Counted from the stretch's first letter, positions 43,095 to 54,133 are shown. The stretch is 64,000 bases of DNA from Sthenelais limicola (GCA_942159475.1 OW804094.1:23039323-23103322), one strand, 5' to 3'. Notes: a model not told the origin generated them from the sequence alone. Numbers and translations are program-made.

Positions 43095-43306
43095 CAGTCT
43101 AGGTCCAAACCCTCAGATCAGATAAGAATGGTATGTCAGTGATTAGACGCCTACTTCGCTAATCGTTTTCTTGGCCTGGGAATAGGCGTTCTAATGGGAT
43201 TATAAAGACATTTTGCGGTCTTAATGGAATTATAATGGCACTCTGCGGTTTGAAACAAGAGGCTTTCCCTCCATTTGAAGGGAATCTCTCAACTTTGAAA
43301 ACCTAG
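43095..43306 (-). mobile_element. B-family MITE, copy B13
   Basis: About 212 bp, right end eroded to TTTGAAAACCTAG. Confidence 0.86.
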
Positions 43307-43318
43307 CAAACGTTCACA

Positions 43319-43413
43319 ACTTTACTCAGATATTCATCATTTTTCAGCCCAATTTAGCAGAATTTATTGAATGTGTAGATCTGCCAATTGTACATTTTTG
43401 GATGGTCTGACCC
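43319..43413 (-). mobile_element. A-family fragment A50 (subfamily II)
   Basis: Last 95 bp (ACTCAGATATTCATCATTTTTCAG then CCAATTGTACATT... GGTCTGACCC). Confidence 0.8.
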
Positions 43414-43669
43414 ACTAGTACATGAAGGTAGACTTTTGTGTTTGCAGTCCCGGATATAATGCATTATAATGATTCTAGGGTTGATATATTGAAATGTATA
43501 ACTATTATATATGAAGTGTACCTATGAGGAAATGTACCTAGCATCTGTGGGGAGTAATTGCCTTGCCTCAGGCCCTCTGTCGACTAATAGCCGTTCTTCC
43601 ATTTCCCCCCATTTCGGAGACCAACCTATGAACGTTTGTTAGGTTTTAACACCTTTTTCATTCATATAT

Positions 43670-43894
43670 GGGTCAGATTTTCATTTAATAGACAATGTAC
43701 AGTTCTACACATCTCTCAAATTCTGTTAAATTAGAGTGAAAAATCATAAATACTGAGTGAATTCTGTATTGTATTCATTCAATAAATCCGTCTGGTTAGG
43801 TTGAACTGCATTTTGAACCTGATTTTCGTCTTATATGTGGGTTATTTGAGGGGATTGGTGAAGGTGAATTGTACATTTTCTGAAAATCTGACCC
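43670..43894 (+). mobile_element. A-family MITE, copy A51 (subfamily III)
   Basis: 225 bp; left TIR altered (TTTTCATTTAATAGACAATG). Flanks ATAT and ATAG. Confidence 0.91.
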
Positions 43895-44078
43895 ATAGAC
43901 TGCTTAATTATATGTTAGTGGAGGCATACAACACCAGGGAATCATGTAATAACTTTAACTTGGAGCTATGTCAAAGTACAAAGTGGGGAAATGCTAAAAA
44001 TTATTTTTTGGTGGAAGATGACGGTAAAATGTTGGTGTGGTATATAAATCTTTCTTGCTTGGCGTTACCTCATCACTA

Positions 44079-44308
44079 TCAGAATTCGTCAGAAAGTGTA
44101 CAATTCACCTTCACCGATCCTTTAAGACCAGATTTAAAGCAAAAATGAGGTTTAAAACACTGTTCTACTTTATCAGACAGACTGTTAGAATCGGGTCAAT
44201 ACGCAATATACCAGATACACCCATAATATCCACCATTTTCAGTCTAATTGAGCAATATTCCCTAAATGTGTAGGGCTGGCGATTGTACATTTTCCAACGA
44301 TCTGACCC
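44079..44308 (-). mobile_element. A-family MITE, copy A52, old
   Basis: About 230 bp, left terminus lost (ATCAGAATTCGTCAG), many substitutions; closest to A23. Confidence 0.83.
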
Positions 44309-44358
44309 TTAAAGGTAAACCTGAGGTACATCATGCAAGGAACACCCACGCGAACCTA

Positions 44359-44707
44359 CAATAGGGGGTTTGCATGTGCCACTGCGCATGTCTGTTACAG
44401 TGCATCATGGGTTGGATTTTGATGAAATCTCACATACAAATATATGGCAACATTTGATCGAACATTGCATAAATGTTTTCACCAATATCATAGTTTGTGT
44501 AAATGATCAATGAAAACCAAATGCATGATGGGAAAGATAGAGACTTGTCCTATGGAAACATGTAAAACACATAAATATTGACATAAGAGCATTGATAAAC
44601 ATTCCATGGTTATTATGGCGTGTTTTCTATAGATTTTAGACTTACCATTAGTCCCATAATTCCATGCGAATCTAGATTCAAAATGGCGGCTATGCAAGTC
44701 CCCTATT
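44359..44707 (+). mobile_element. C-family MITE, copy C8
   Basis: About 348 bp, a complete copy with CAATAGGGGGTTTGCATG and CAAGTCCCCTATT ends. CAAAATGGCGGCT is an exact YY1-type core. Its ACCATTAGTCCCATAAT is the empty-site reference for F. Confidence 0.9.
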
Positions 44708-44905
44708 ATAAAAGGATGCAAGAGACACTTTTGGGCCTTGTACTACAGAGTTCAAATGGCTGAGGTCAAGGTCACTCTCTCAGCCCTTTCCCTCGCCCAG
44801 AGCAACCAGCTTCCGAGGCCCCGGGGCTTCCGACATAAGGGAAATGTTGAAACATTGAGAAAATACACACTTCAAACTAAAGCGACTATGTGTGAATACA
44901 CAGTG

Positions 44906-45129
44906 GGGGATTTTCAGAAAATGTCTTCAATAATCCTTTCAAATAACACAAATTTAAGACAGTAATGATGTTCAAAATTCAGTTTAACACAACCAAACAC
45001 ATCCCTTAAATCAAGGCAATACCAACTATACTCAGATATACCTAGCTTTGACCATTTTCCGGTCTTAATTTGGTAGAATTTACTAAACATGTATATCTGC
45101 CAATTGTACATATTCTGAAAATCTGACCC
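44906..45129 (-). mobile_element. A-family MITE, copy A53, diverged
   Basis: 224 bp, perfect AGTG duplication (44902-44905 and 45130-45133). Left end shortened to GGGGATTTTCAG. Confidence 0.88.
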
Positions 45130-45261
45130 AGTGATTCCCTGACTGGTGTGAATGGGGTAAGGTTGAGTGCTACTGAATACGTACCTCGTGGAATCATTTT
45201 CACGAGTACTGTCCAACAGCTGGATTTTCTATTCGGACAGCTATATTAGTATCATGTAAAT

Positions 45262-45495
45262 GGTCAGATTTTCAGAAAATGCCCAATCTACAGATCTACA
45301 AATCTATCAAATTCTGTTAAATTAGGGTGTAAAATGATAAATACTCGGTATATCTGAGTGCATTTGATATTGCCTTGATTCAGACAATCTGTTTGATTAT
45401 GTTGAACTGAATTTTAAACCTCATTTTTGTCTTAAATCGGGTCTATTTGAAAGGGTCGGCGGAGGCGAATCGTACATCTTCTGGCGATTTTCCCC
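45262..45495 (+). mobile_element. A-family MITE, copy A54 (subfamily III)
   Basis: 234 bp, first G lost; right end GGCGATTTTCCCC. Confidence 0.89.
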
Positions 45496-45523
45496 ATGCA
45501 TGCGTATGTATACTACCGCATAT

Positions 45524-45755
45524 TCAGATTTTCAGAAAATGTACAATTCGCCTTCACCAATCCTCTCAAATAACCCACATTTAAGACGAAAATGAGCTTC
45601 AAAATGCAGATTAACATAACAGAACTGATGCTTTAAATCAATGCTATGCCAAATATACTCAGATATACCCGGTATTCTTCATTTTTCAGCCTAATTTCGG
45701 AGAATTTCCTAAATGCGTAGAGCTGCCAATTGGACTTTTTCTGAACATCTGACCC
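45524..45755 (-). mobile_element. A-family MITE, copy A55 (subfamily II)
   Basis: 232 bp; the terminal GGG is missing at the left (ATTCAGATTTTCAG). 28 bp from A54. Confidence 0.89.
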
Positions 45756-46022
45756 ATATGTCCATCTTTACCGGAGAGGGTTCATTAAGGTAGCTTTTAA
45801 TTCTAAGTGTGTACACGAGTGCACCTTTGACTTCTCAGATAGAGATTCATTGGAACATGAGAGATGCCAGTGAAGCTGTGGGCATATTTAAGGACCAGAC
45901 TCTTGCATCCAACTGTCAAAATTACTTTTGAATCACAAGAACTAAATACGAAACTCTCCTGCTATATTTTGATAATCTGAGTGTTGGAGGACATAACAAC
46001 AGGTTTGATATGAATCGCTAAT

Positions 46023-46257
46023 GGGTCAAGTTTTCAGAAAATGTACAATTCACTTTCACCAATCTTCTCAAATAACCCAAATTTCAGACAAAAATAAAGT
46101 ACAAAATCCAGTTGAACCTAACCAAACAGATTGCTAGAATCAATGCAAAGCAGAATATACACGAATTTACCTAGTATTGACTAAATTACAGCCTCATTTA
46201 GCAGAATTTACTAAATGTGAACATCTGCCAATTGTACATTTTCGGAAAATCTGACCC
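46023..46257 (-). mobile_element. A-family MITE, copy A56 (subfamily I)
   Basis: 235 bp, TAAT duplication (46019-46022 and 46258-46261), the right copy overlapping the target of B14. Confidence 0.94.
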
Positions 46258-46262
46258 TAATA

Positions 46263-46513
46263 CACTCCAGGCCCAAAATTGAGAGAGCCCCTTCAAATGA
46301 AGGGAGAGCCTCTCGCCTCAAACCGCAAAGTGCAATTATAATTCAATTAAGACCGCAAATTATCCATCACTAGAACTATCACAGCTTGTGAAACTTCAAT
46401 CAATAAAATTGATTTAAAAAAAAAATGTCATTACATTCCCATTAAAACGCCTAGTCCTAGGCAGGGAAACCGATTAGCGAAGTAGGGTGATCTGAGGGTT
46501 TGGGCCTAGAGTG
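46263..46513 (+). mobile_element. B-family MITE, copy B14, with insertion
   Basis: 251 bp, perfect AATA duplication (46259-46262 and 46514-46517). About 60 extra bases (ATCCATCACTAGAAC ... TTGATTTAAAAAAAAAA) interrupt the GACCGCAAA-TGTCATTA stretch; the A-run end hints at a small retroposed piece. Confidence 0.92.
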
Positions 46514-46749
46514 AATATTTACTTTACCTCCTTTCAAAGTTATCTGTTGTGTTGTTGTATACAACAATTGGTTCGAACACCTGTTGTGTAATTTATACAT
46601 TTGTTTGGCCAAATTTGTAATAAAAGAAAATTTGTGTTAAATGTATGTCTTGACATGATAGTGTCTTCACTGGAATCAAGGACAGTTTAATGTAAATATT
46701 CTCTAGTAAAGCCGCATCTGAACGATTATTCCAATCGTACTCTTTCAAA

Positions 46750-46942
46750 CGGTCTAGGCTCAGAGTTGAGAGACTCCCTTCAAACTGAGTGAAAACCCTC
46801 TCGCTCCCAACCGTAAAATACCATTATAATCCCAAGAGGACGCCTATATTCCAGGGGCAAGGAAAGTCATCAGCGCAGTAGGCGTCCAATCACTGACATG
46901 TCATTATCATCTGATGATCTGAGAGGCTTTGAGCCAATAGAC
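46750..46942 (+). mobile_element. B-family MITE, copy B15 (second subfamily)
   Basis: About 190 bp, GGTCTAGGCTCAGAGTTGAG to GAGCCAATAGACT. Shares GCGCAGTAGGCGTCC with B5 and B9. Confidence 0.86.
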
Positions 46943-47026
46943 TTTAAAACTAAGATGCCTCTCCATCTTTCTTTATATTTCCTCAGTGCAAGAAGTGCAA
47001 CAAATACAACTTTAATCAGAAATCCC

Positions 47027-47222
47027 CAGTCTAGGCCCAAAGTTAAGAAAGTCCCTTCAAACGAAGGGAAAGCCTCTCGCCTCAAACCACAAAGTTCCAT
47101 TATATTTCCATTAATACCGCAAAGTGTCATTATATTACCATTAAAACGCCTAAGTCCTAGGCCAGGAAACTGATTAGCGAAGTAGGCTGACATATCTGAT
47201 CTGAGGGTTTGGGCCTAGAGTG
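47027..47222 (+). mobile_element. B-family MITE, copy B16
   Basis: 196 bp, perfect TCCC duplication (47023-47026 and 47223-47226). Confidence 0.93.
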
Positions 47223-47226
47223 TCCC

Positions 47227-47749
47227 ATGAATACACATTTTCTATCTAAGAAGTCCCAGACTCCGGGCTCCGTTCAAACTCACCCCATGACAATCTATCT
47301 CCCATTACTATAGACATCACAACGGCCCTATACAATAACATCCACTAAGTCCACACAGGCCCTAAACCCTCTCTCTCCCTGGAACAACAATGAGGAAAGA
47401 AACTAACAATTAAAACTTACCAAGTAAGTGTTAAGTCCAATGAGGAGTGTGATGTTTAGGTATCCTTCAATGCCTATGTGCTCTCCAGTGGTCTCAATGC
47501 GGTGTAATATATATAACTAGTGTGATAAGTGTGGTGGAGTCTTTTACTACAGCAAGCCTCCGACTTGTTGGACTTCATATCGCTACTGAACACATCGCCC
47601 CGCGTTATCCGGGAATATACTACATACAACACTGTGGAACCATTATTATGTTCCGCCACCACCACCCGCACGCCACCTTCAGGGAGTTGTGTGAACTGTG
47701 CCCCCAGAGGCTATGCGTTATATGTATGCGTGTGGTTGGGTGTGGGGTG
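47227..47749. other. Unassigned interval
   Basis: Nothing recognised. Confidence 0.5.
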
Positions 47750-47822
47750 GTGGGTGTGGGGGAGGGGGGAGGGAGTTGGGGAGGGGGAGGGAGGGAGGTG
47801 GGAGGGGGTAGAAGGCGAGGGA
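47750..47822 (+). repeat. G-rich tract with GGGAGG units
   Basis: Many runs of three to six G; strong G-quadruplex potential on the plus strand. Confidence 0.9.
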
Positions 47823-47959
47823 GTGCTGTTATCAGGCCATTCACTCATTACATCATTGATGTCAGTGTAAAATCATGGTGTACCTCTGGTGTATTCTAGA
47901 AAACATGAATAAAGTGATGTTCTTTTAAAACTTGAGAAGATGTCGAAATAGGATAATGC

Positions 47960-48194
47960 GGGTGAAATCGCCACACAATGTACAATTCACCTTCACGATT
48001 CCTTTCAAATAACCCAAATTTAAGTCAAAAGTGACGTTCAAAATGCAGTTTGACACAATAAAAGAGATATTTTTAATCAACACAATGCCAAAGATACTCT
48101 GATATACCAATTATTTACAATTTTTCTGTCTAATTTAACAGAAGTTACCAAATTTGTAGAGCTGCCGATTGTGCATTTTCTGAAAATCTAACCC
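47960..48194 (-). mobile_element. A-family MITE, copy A57 (subfamily IV)
   Basis: 235 bp, right end GGGTGAAATCGCC; other end TCTAACCC. Confidence 0.92.
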
Positions 48195-48233
48195 ATTTGT
48201 AGACTGGGTATTGGACCCTCATTCAACGTTATA

Positions 48234-48467
48234 GGTCAGATTTTCGGAAAATGTACAATTCGCCTTCACCAATCATCTCAAATAACCCAAATTTAAGACA
48301 TAAATGAGCTTCAAAATGCAGTTTAACATAGCAAAACTGATACTATAAATCAACGCGACACCAAATATACTCAGATACACCCGGTATTCATCATTTTTCA
48401 GCCTAATTTAGCAGAATTTCCAAAATCTGTAGAGCTGCCAATTGTACAGTTTCTGAAAATCTGACCC
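48234..48467 (-). mobile_element. A-family MITE, copy A58 (subfamily II)
   Basis: 234 bp, left end lacks one G (AGGTCAG). 39 bp from A57. Confidence 0.92.
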
Positions 48468-48656
48468 ATATATAAATGAATCTACTGGTTGAAATAAAGT
48501 TAGTCCTATCAACTACAGAACCTAATCAACTGCATCTAAACTGCATCCTCTTCCTGGTTCACCCTTCTCAAGTAAATTTAATTAAGGTAATAATGATACC
48601 AAACAAATGTTCTAACGCTAAAAAGAGCATGTTCAGTTCATAGATAAGATATACAT

Positions 48657-48891
48657 GGGTCAGATTTTCCGAAAATGTACAATTCAACTTCGCCAATCTT
48701 CTCAAATAACCCAAATTCCAGACAAAAATACAGTTCAAAATACAGTTCAACCTAACCAAACAGATTGCTAGAATCAATGCAATGCCAAATATACTCAGAT
48801 ATACCTAGTTTTGACCATTCTTCAGTATAATTTAGCAGAATCTACTAAATATGCAAACCTGCCAATTGTACATTTTCTGAAAATCTGACCC
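48657..48891 (-). mobile_element. A-family MITE, copy A59 (subfamily I)
   Basis: 235 bp. Flanks ACAT and AAAT. Confidence 0.93.
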
Positions 48892-49016
48892 AAATAATAG
48901 GTAGATACAACAATGTATTCTGATAAGGCTTTAAGTGGGTTCCATATCTCGACACTCGACTTCAACGGGGAATTCGTTAAACACACATTAGGTGAAACTG
49001 ATCAGAGCGTCAGAAA
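48892..49016. other. Unassigned short interval
   Basis: Nothing recognised. Confidence 0.5.
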
Positions 49017-49400
49017 ACTTTTTTTTTTGGACAAAATTTATTCAGGTAAACAGACAGTTACCATCTTCACAAAAATACTGATAATATAATTGTGATTTTC
49101 ATCATGTCCTGACTTAGTCAGTCTATTTATAGAAAGCAGAGGAATATTTTCATGAACAGCCAGATTACATCAAGTTTTAATTTTTAAACCTTAGAAATTA
49201 GAAAAGTTATATAAAATGTTTTTTTTTTAAAAAAAGGATGAGTGATGAGATGAAGATTACTGTCTATTAGTATATACATGGCCTAGTAAAGCGAGTGTCA
49301 TTGATATAATGGATCCTGTGACAGAAAACTGTGTACTATAACTTCACTGTTTTGGGAGTATCAAAATGATTTCTTGACTTTAGAATGTTTGATGTACTCT
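49017..49400 (-). mobile_element. Retroposon-like sequence R3
   Basis: Minus-strand 3' end reads CCTGAATAAATTTTGTCC before a run of A, as a polyadenylated insert would. GGAATATTTTCATGAACAGCC matches R1. Upstream extent is uncertain and no reverse transcriptase or Pol III box was found. Confidence 0.35.
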
Positions 49401-49834
49401 TCAGAATGGAGACATATTTGTATTTAAAGATTTTTATTCAGTTATTCAGTCAAAAACATTGTGTACAAGTACATTATATCTCAGAATTTGCTGATTTGCT
49501 AATATTTCATTGTTTCATAATTTCTCATAATTTTAGTGACGATCTTGTTCACCTAAATAATAATAATAATCAGATATATGATCGAAATAGACACTATAAA
49601 CAATATAAAAACATAAGCACATACGATAGCTGTATAAAAACAAAACACCAGCGGGCGTAGTTCAATATCATGACAATCAATGAATTATTCTAACTATAGT
49701 TTAAATCATTTAAACATTCCAAATAATGTAAATATAATATAAGTAACCGAAGGAATTAACTACCAATGCACATTTTCTATTTTGATTGGCTGTATCACGT
49801 CACTCTTATTTTTTATATCAGATATTTGCGTATA
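49401..49834. other. Unassigned AT-rich interval
   Basis: Nothing recognised. Confidence 0.5.
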
Positions 49835-50012
49835 CAGTGGAACCTCATATAAAGACCACCTCATAATAGAGACCACCCCTCTATCAAGACCAGTTTTCCC
49901 AGTCCCGAATTATTCCCTCTTATTAGATTGAGACCCCCCTAAAGATAGCACCTCGCTATGAGACCACAAATCATTCAGTCCTAAGGGTGGTCTTAATAGA
50001 GAGGTTCCACTG
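49835..50012. mobile_element. Tc1/mariner (pogo-like) MITE
   Basis: 178 bp beginning CAGTGGAACCTC and ending GAGGTTCCACTG, flanked on both sides by TA (49833-49834 and 50013-50014). A TA duplication and a CAGTGG-type end are the established signature of Tc1/mariner and pogo-like elements. Inner sequence repeats GAGACCAC/AGACCAC words, giving extra self-pairing. No transposase. Confidence 0.9.
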
Positions 50013-50295
50013 TAGTACTTTCGCTTTAGGACCCATGATGTTCAACTTCATGGGTGTTTTAGTGTTTTTTTTAGTTTTTTTTTTTTAGTTTTTTGTTCTT
50101 TGAGATAAGGCACACATCTGTCATCACATACAATTTTTCAGCTGCAGCACAGTCTCGTGACTTTAATCTTTATGTATTGCTTTGTATTTCCTCTATATTT
50201 AATTTTATTATTTGATAGGTTCTATTAGTAATACACATACATTTGTATATTAATATACGATAATTGTCAAAGAATTATTTTATCTTATTTTTCCT

Positions 50296-50610
50296 AATAG
50301 GAGATATACATGTGCCACTGCGCATGTCTTTTACGGTGCATCCTGGGATGGATTCTGGTGAAATCGGACATAAACAAATTTGGCAACATTTGTATCGAAA
50401 ACTGCAAGAATGTTTTCACCAATATCATAGCTTTATAAATGATGTATGAAAACCGAATGCATGATGGGAAACTCTCATTAAAACATGTATATTGACATTA
50501 GAGCATTGATAGATAGTCCATGCTGAAGATGACATGTTTTTTATAGTTGTTTACTGTACCATTCGTCCCATAATCGAGATTCAAAAATGGCACCTATGCA
50601 AATCCCCTAT
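50296..50610 (+). mobile_element. C-family MITE, copy C9
   Basis: 315 bp, AATAGGAGATATACATGTGCC to CAAATCCCCTAT; the ATGGCGG box is mutated to AAATGGCACC. Confidence 0.87.
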
Positions 50611-50620
50611 ACGTCTATAC

Positions 50621-50856
50621 GGGTCAAGTCTTCAAAAAACGTACAATTGGCCTTCACCAATCCTCTCAAATAACCCAAATCTAAGACGAAAATCACGTTC
50701 AAAATACAGTTCAACTTAACCAGACAGATTTATTGAATAAATACAATACAGAATACACTCAGATATACTCAGTATTTATCATTTTTCACTCTAATTTAGC
50801 AGGATTTGAGAGATGTTTAGAAATGTAGATTTTTGCATTTTCCGAAAATCTGACCC
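50621..50856 (-). mobile_element. A-family MITE, copy A60 (subfamily III)
   Basis: 236 bp, ten bases after C9. Left end GGGTCAAGTCTTCAA. Confidence 0.91.
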
Positions 50857-50895
50857 ATTGTGCGTCTATCCTATTTGAAAAAAACTGCATTATAT

Positions 50896-51130
50896 GGGTC
50901 AGATTTTCAGAAAATGTACAATTGGCAGCTCTACACATTTGGGAAATTATGCTAAATTAGGCTGAACAATGAAGAATACCGGGTATATCTGAGTATATTT
51001 GGGATCACATTGATTTAAAGTATCAGTTCTGTTATGTTAAACTGCATTTTAAAGCTCATTTTTGTCTTAAGTGTGGGTTATTTGAGAGGATTGGTGAGGG
51101 CGAATTGTACATTTTCTGAAAATCTGACCC
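50896..51130 (+). mobile_element. A-family MITE, copy A61 (subfamily II)
   Basis: 235 bp, ATAT duplication, both TIRs intact; one of the least changed copies. Confidence 0.95.
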
Positions 51131-51539
51131 ATATCGCCTTGGTCTATGTGACCCCATGAAATTGTTACCAGTTCTCAATTCTCCACTAAAGTGACGACTT
51201 CTGGCCACTGTGTGACCTCATAGGGCACTGTTTGATATGTATCAAGTGCTAAGGCAACATATATACCATATAATGGACCATCTCATAGGTGTAAGTACCC
51301 TTAATAATCACCTGGGCAGTACCCACAGGGCTGCACCTCCCCCACCTCCCCATCCACCCCCAGCCACCCCTAGGCTATCTGCCCCAGGGTAGAAATAATA
51401 GAAAACTGGAGAGGATACCTCTCTGCACCGAAGAAAATCTATTAGAGGAGAGTATGTGGATTGTGAGTGATACAGGTTTTTATAACTGTTAAATATAAAG
51501 CAAAAATGACAAACTATGCTTAAAAATGATGAGATAAGA
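51131..51539. other. Unassigned interval
   Basis: A CCTCCCCCACC-rich patch at 51333-51385; otherwise nothing recognised. Confidence 0.5.
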
Positions 51540-51640
51540 TAAGATAACAGTCAAGTCCATACGGCCACATTCCTCGATTCCACATCCAGCGATAAGCTTA
51601 ACCACAAGGCTAAGACTAAGGCTAAAAGTGTTAACGACCC
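51540..51640 (-). mobile_element. tRNA-derived SINE-like remnant, copy 2
   Basis: Minus strand has TTAGCCTTGTGGTTAAGC (A-box-like) and GGAATCGAGGAAT (B-box-like) about 30 bases apart, with GTGGCCGTATGGAC beyond. Shares its A-box half with 26440-26590. Confidence 0.5.
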
Positions 51641-52113
51641 CTAAAACTTAGGGGCCCAAAACTGCCTTCTGAACCTGACTGATAGGATGATTCTTTATTT
51701 GCCATAATAGGTGTAAAGTTGACAAAAACTGTATATATAAAGATAAGATTGGCTTCTTTACAGGTATGGATCCCTACAATGGTTCCTAAGTGTAACGTTT
51801 CATACAGGTTAACTAATGAGTTGGTTGATGGAGCGTGAGTATTGCACGAGTTGCGTAGCAATGAGTGTAATATTCTAAGTGACTGAAAGCAACGAGTTAG
51901 TTAACAGATTTAGTATACATGCTTTCAATCATGAAAAAAGATTTGTGTCATAAATTTGAATTTTTCCGGTAATCTTAGTAAAAAAAAAACCCGATTGGTT
52001 GCCATGACAACCCCGCGTAAATCACTAGTGAAATACGCACTATGCTTAAATCACTCTAGATACGTTGTTTTCAGAGTAATGCATGTATAATAAAATGCAA
52101 TATTTTCCTATTC
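51641..52113. other. Unassigned interval
   Basis: Nothing recognised. Confidence 0.5.
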
Positions 52114-52149
52114 CTAAGGTAGAGATTTCCTACCCAAGTAAGGACAAAT
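52114..52149 (+). repeat. 36-bp direct repeat, copy 1, beside A62
   Basis: CTAAGGTAGAGATTTCC through GGACAAAT; repeated at 52291-52332 with seven added bases in its middle. Confidence 0.92.
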
Positions 52150-52285
52150 GGGTGAAATCACCAAAAAATGTAAAATTCATCTTCACCAATCCTCTAAGAC
52201 GAAAATCTAAGACGAAAATAAAGTTCAAAATACAGTTCAACCTAACCAACCAGATGGTTAGAATCAATGTAATGCCGAATATAAT
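52150..52285 (-). mobile_element. A-family MITE, copy A62, half-length
   Basis: Right half only (GGGTGAAATCACC inward to ATGCCGAATATA). It ends next to the second direct repeat, so the flank duplication survived but half the element did not. Confidence 0.88.
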
Positions 52286-52290
52286 GAAAT

Positions 52291-52332
52291 CTAAGGTAGA
52301 GATTTCCTACCCAAGTGAAAAAAAGGACAAAT
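52291..52332 (+). repeat. 36-bp direct repeat, copy 2
   Basis: As copy 1, with GAAAAAA inserted before AAGGACAAAT. Confidence 0.92.
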
Positions 52333-52360
52333 AGCTTGACAAGGAACACTTGAAATAAGT

Positions 52361-52597
52361 GGGTCAGATCTTCAGAAAATGTACAATTCGCCTTCACCAA
52401 TCCTCTCAAATAACCCACATTTAAGACAGAAATCAGCTTCAAAGCGCAGTTTAACATAGCAAAACTGATACAATAAATCAACGCAACTCCAAATATACTT
52501 AGATATACCTGGTATTCTTCATTTTTCAGCCTTATTTAGCAACATTTCCTGAAATCTATAGAGCTGCCAAGTGTACATTTTCCGAAAAATCCGACCC
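52361..52597 (-). mobile_element. A-family MITE, copy A63 (subfamily II)
   Basis: 237 bp, perfect AAGT duplication (52357-52360 and 52598-52601). Confidence 0.94.
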
Positions 52598-52624
52598 AAG
52601 TATTTCCCATGCAACAGGCTCCTG

Positions 52625-52659
52625 AATTGCACGCAGTGGTGCATGCAAACCCCCCTATT
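52625..52659 (-). mobile_element. C-family end fragment C10
   Basis: Only the GCATGCAAACCCCCCTATT terminus and about 15 bp more. Confidence 0.6.
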
Positions 52660-52962
52660 ACATGATTTATTCCCTCTCCCCAAATTCTACCTGACACAGA
52701 AAGTATGAGTGATTTGATAGCAGTAGCGAAGGCGATACATCATATATCTCTAATCTCATGTTGTGATTGTATACAAGAGATAGATAAGTCTGGCCTTTGT
52801 ATCAGCCCAGCCCACCCTCGACGAATAAAAATAATACAGCTTATAATCTGCTTCCACAATCTGCTTGAGCCAATACAGACGTGAATCTTGTTGGGTTTTT
52901 TTTGCATTTATTGTTGCTGGGTTGTTTTTATTTTATGGCAAGGTATACTTGAGTTAAGATGA
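52660..52962. other. Unassigned interval
   Basis: Nothing recognised. Confidence 0.5.
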
Positions 52963-53197
52963 GGGTCAGATTTTCCGAAGATGTACAATTGGCAGCTGTA
53001 CACATTTAGTAAATTCTGCTATATTAAGCTGCAATTTGGTCAATATTAGGTAAATTCGAGTATATTCGGCATTGCATTGATTCTACCAATCTGTTTGGTT
53101 AGGTAGAACTGTGTTTTGAACTTTATTTTTGTCTGAAATTCGGGTTATTTGAGAAGATTGGTGAAGGTGAATTGTACATTTTCTGAAAATCTGACCC
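52963..53197 (+). mobile_element. A-family MITE, copy A64 (subfamily I)
   Basis: 235 bp. Flanks ATGA and ATGT. Confidence 0.93.
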
Positions 53198-53524
53198 ATG
53201 TATTTTTTTGTATGTATCTAGAGATAAAGTACAATTTGTATATTACAGCGGTTAGTATAGGTGCGATAGATTATAGGGAACTCATTCGTCTTTTCTTTTC
53301 TTTTTTTTTTTACAATTTTTTACCTGGACCAGATCAACACACTGGGGGTGGGGGTGGGGGGGGCTGGGTGTCTTTCCCTAGTACCTGAGGGGAGGAGGCG
53401 AAAATGCAAAATTAACTGAGATTGTTGTGAAATTCTCATTTTAATTAATTATTTTCTATTTTTTCTTATTTTTAATTAAATTCAGTGTTAAATATTCAAT
53501 ATTTAGTAACCTGTATTGTTCAAA
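53198..53524. other. Unassigned interval with a G-run
   Basis: GGGGGTGGGGGTGGGGG at 53344-53362; otherwise AT-rich and unrecognised. Confidence 0.55.
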
Positions 53525-53721
53525 CACTCTAGGCCTAAACCCTCAGATCAGATAAGTGTGGTATGTCAGTGATTGGACGCCTACGTCGCTACTCGGTTTC
53601 CTGGCCTAGGACTAGGCGTTCTAATGGGATTATAATGACATTCTGCGGTCTTAATGGAATTATAATGGCGAGAGGCTTTCCCTCCGTTTGAAAGGACTTT
53701 CTCATGTTTGGGCCTAGACTG
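53525..53721 (-). mobile_element. B-family MITE, copy B17
   Basis: 197 bp, CACTCTAGG and CCTAGACTG ends. Flanks CAAA and CAGA. Confidence 0.92.
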
Positions 53722-53898
53722 CAGAACCTCACGGAGGGGTAGAACAACGCACAATATTTGCAAACAGTCAAGAATGAATGCAGCCCAGCATTCAGACGAT
53801 GACATATGAAGCTGAGAGGGACTGTATGTATAGCCCGATGTGTAGTGATAACTAATGGTAGAAAATAACTCTACACTCCAAGAAATAACTGCTCCTAA

Positions 53899-54133
53899 AG
53901 ATTAGATTTTCAGAAAATGCACAATCGACAGTTCTACACATCTATCAATTTCTGCTAAATTAGGATGTAAAATGATAAATATTAGGTATATCTGAGTATA
54001 TTTGATATTGCCTTGATTCAAACAATCTGTTTGGTTAGGTCGAACTGAATTTTGAACCTCATTTTTGTCTTAAATTTGGGTTATTTGAGAAGATTGGTGA
54101 AGGCAAATTGTACATTTTCTGGCGATTTCATCC
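53899..54133 (+). mobile_element. A-family MITE, copy A65 (subfamily III)
   Basis: About 235 bp. Left end eroded (GATTAGATTTTCAG); right end GGCGATTTCATCC. Confidence 0.88.

Noticed and set aside
44755..44775. AGGTCAAGGTCA nuclear-receptor-type site
   Set aside because: Single short match without supporting context.
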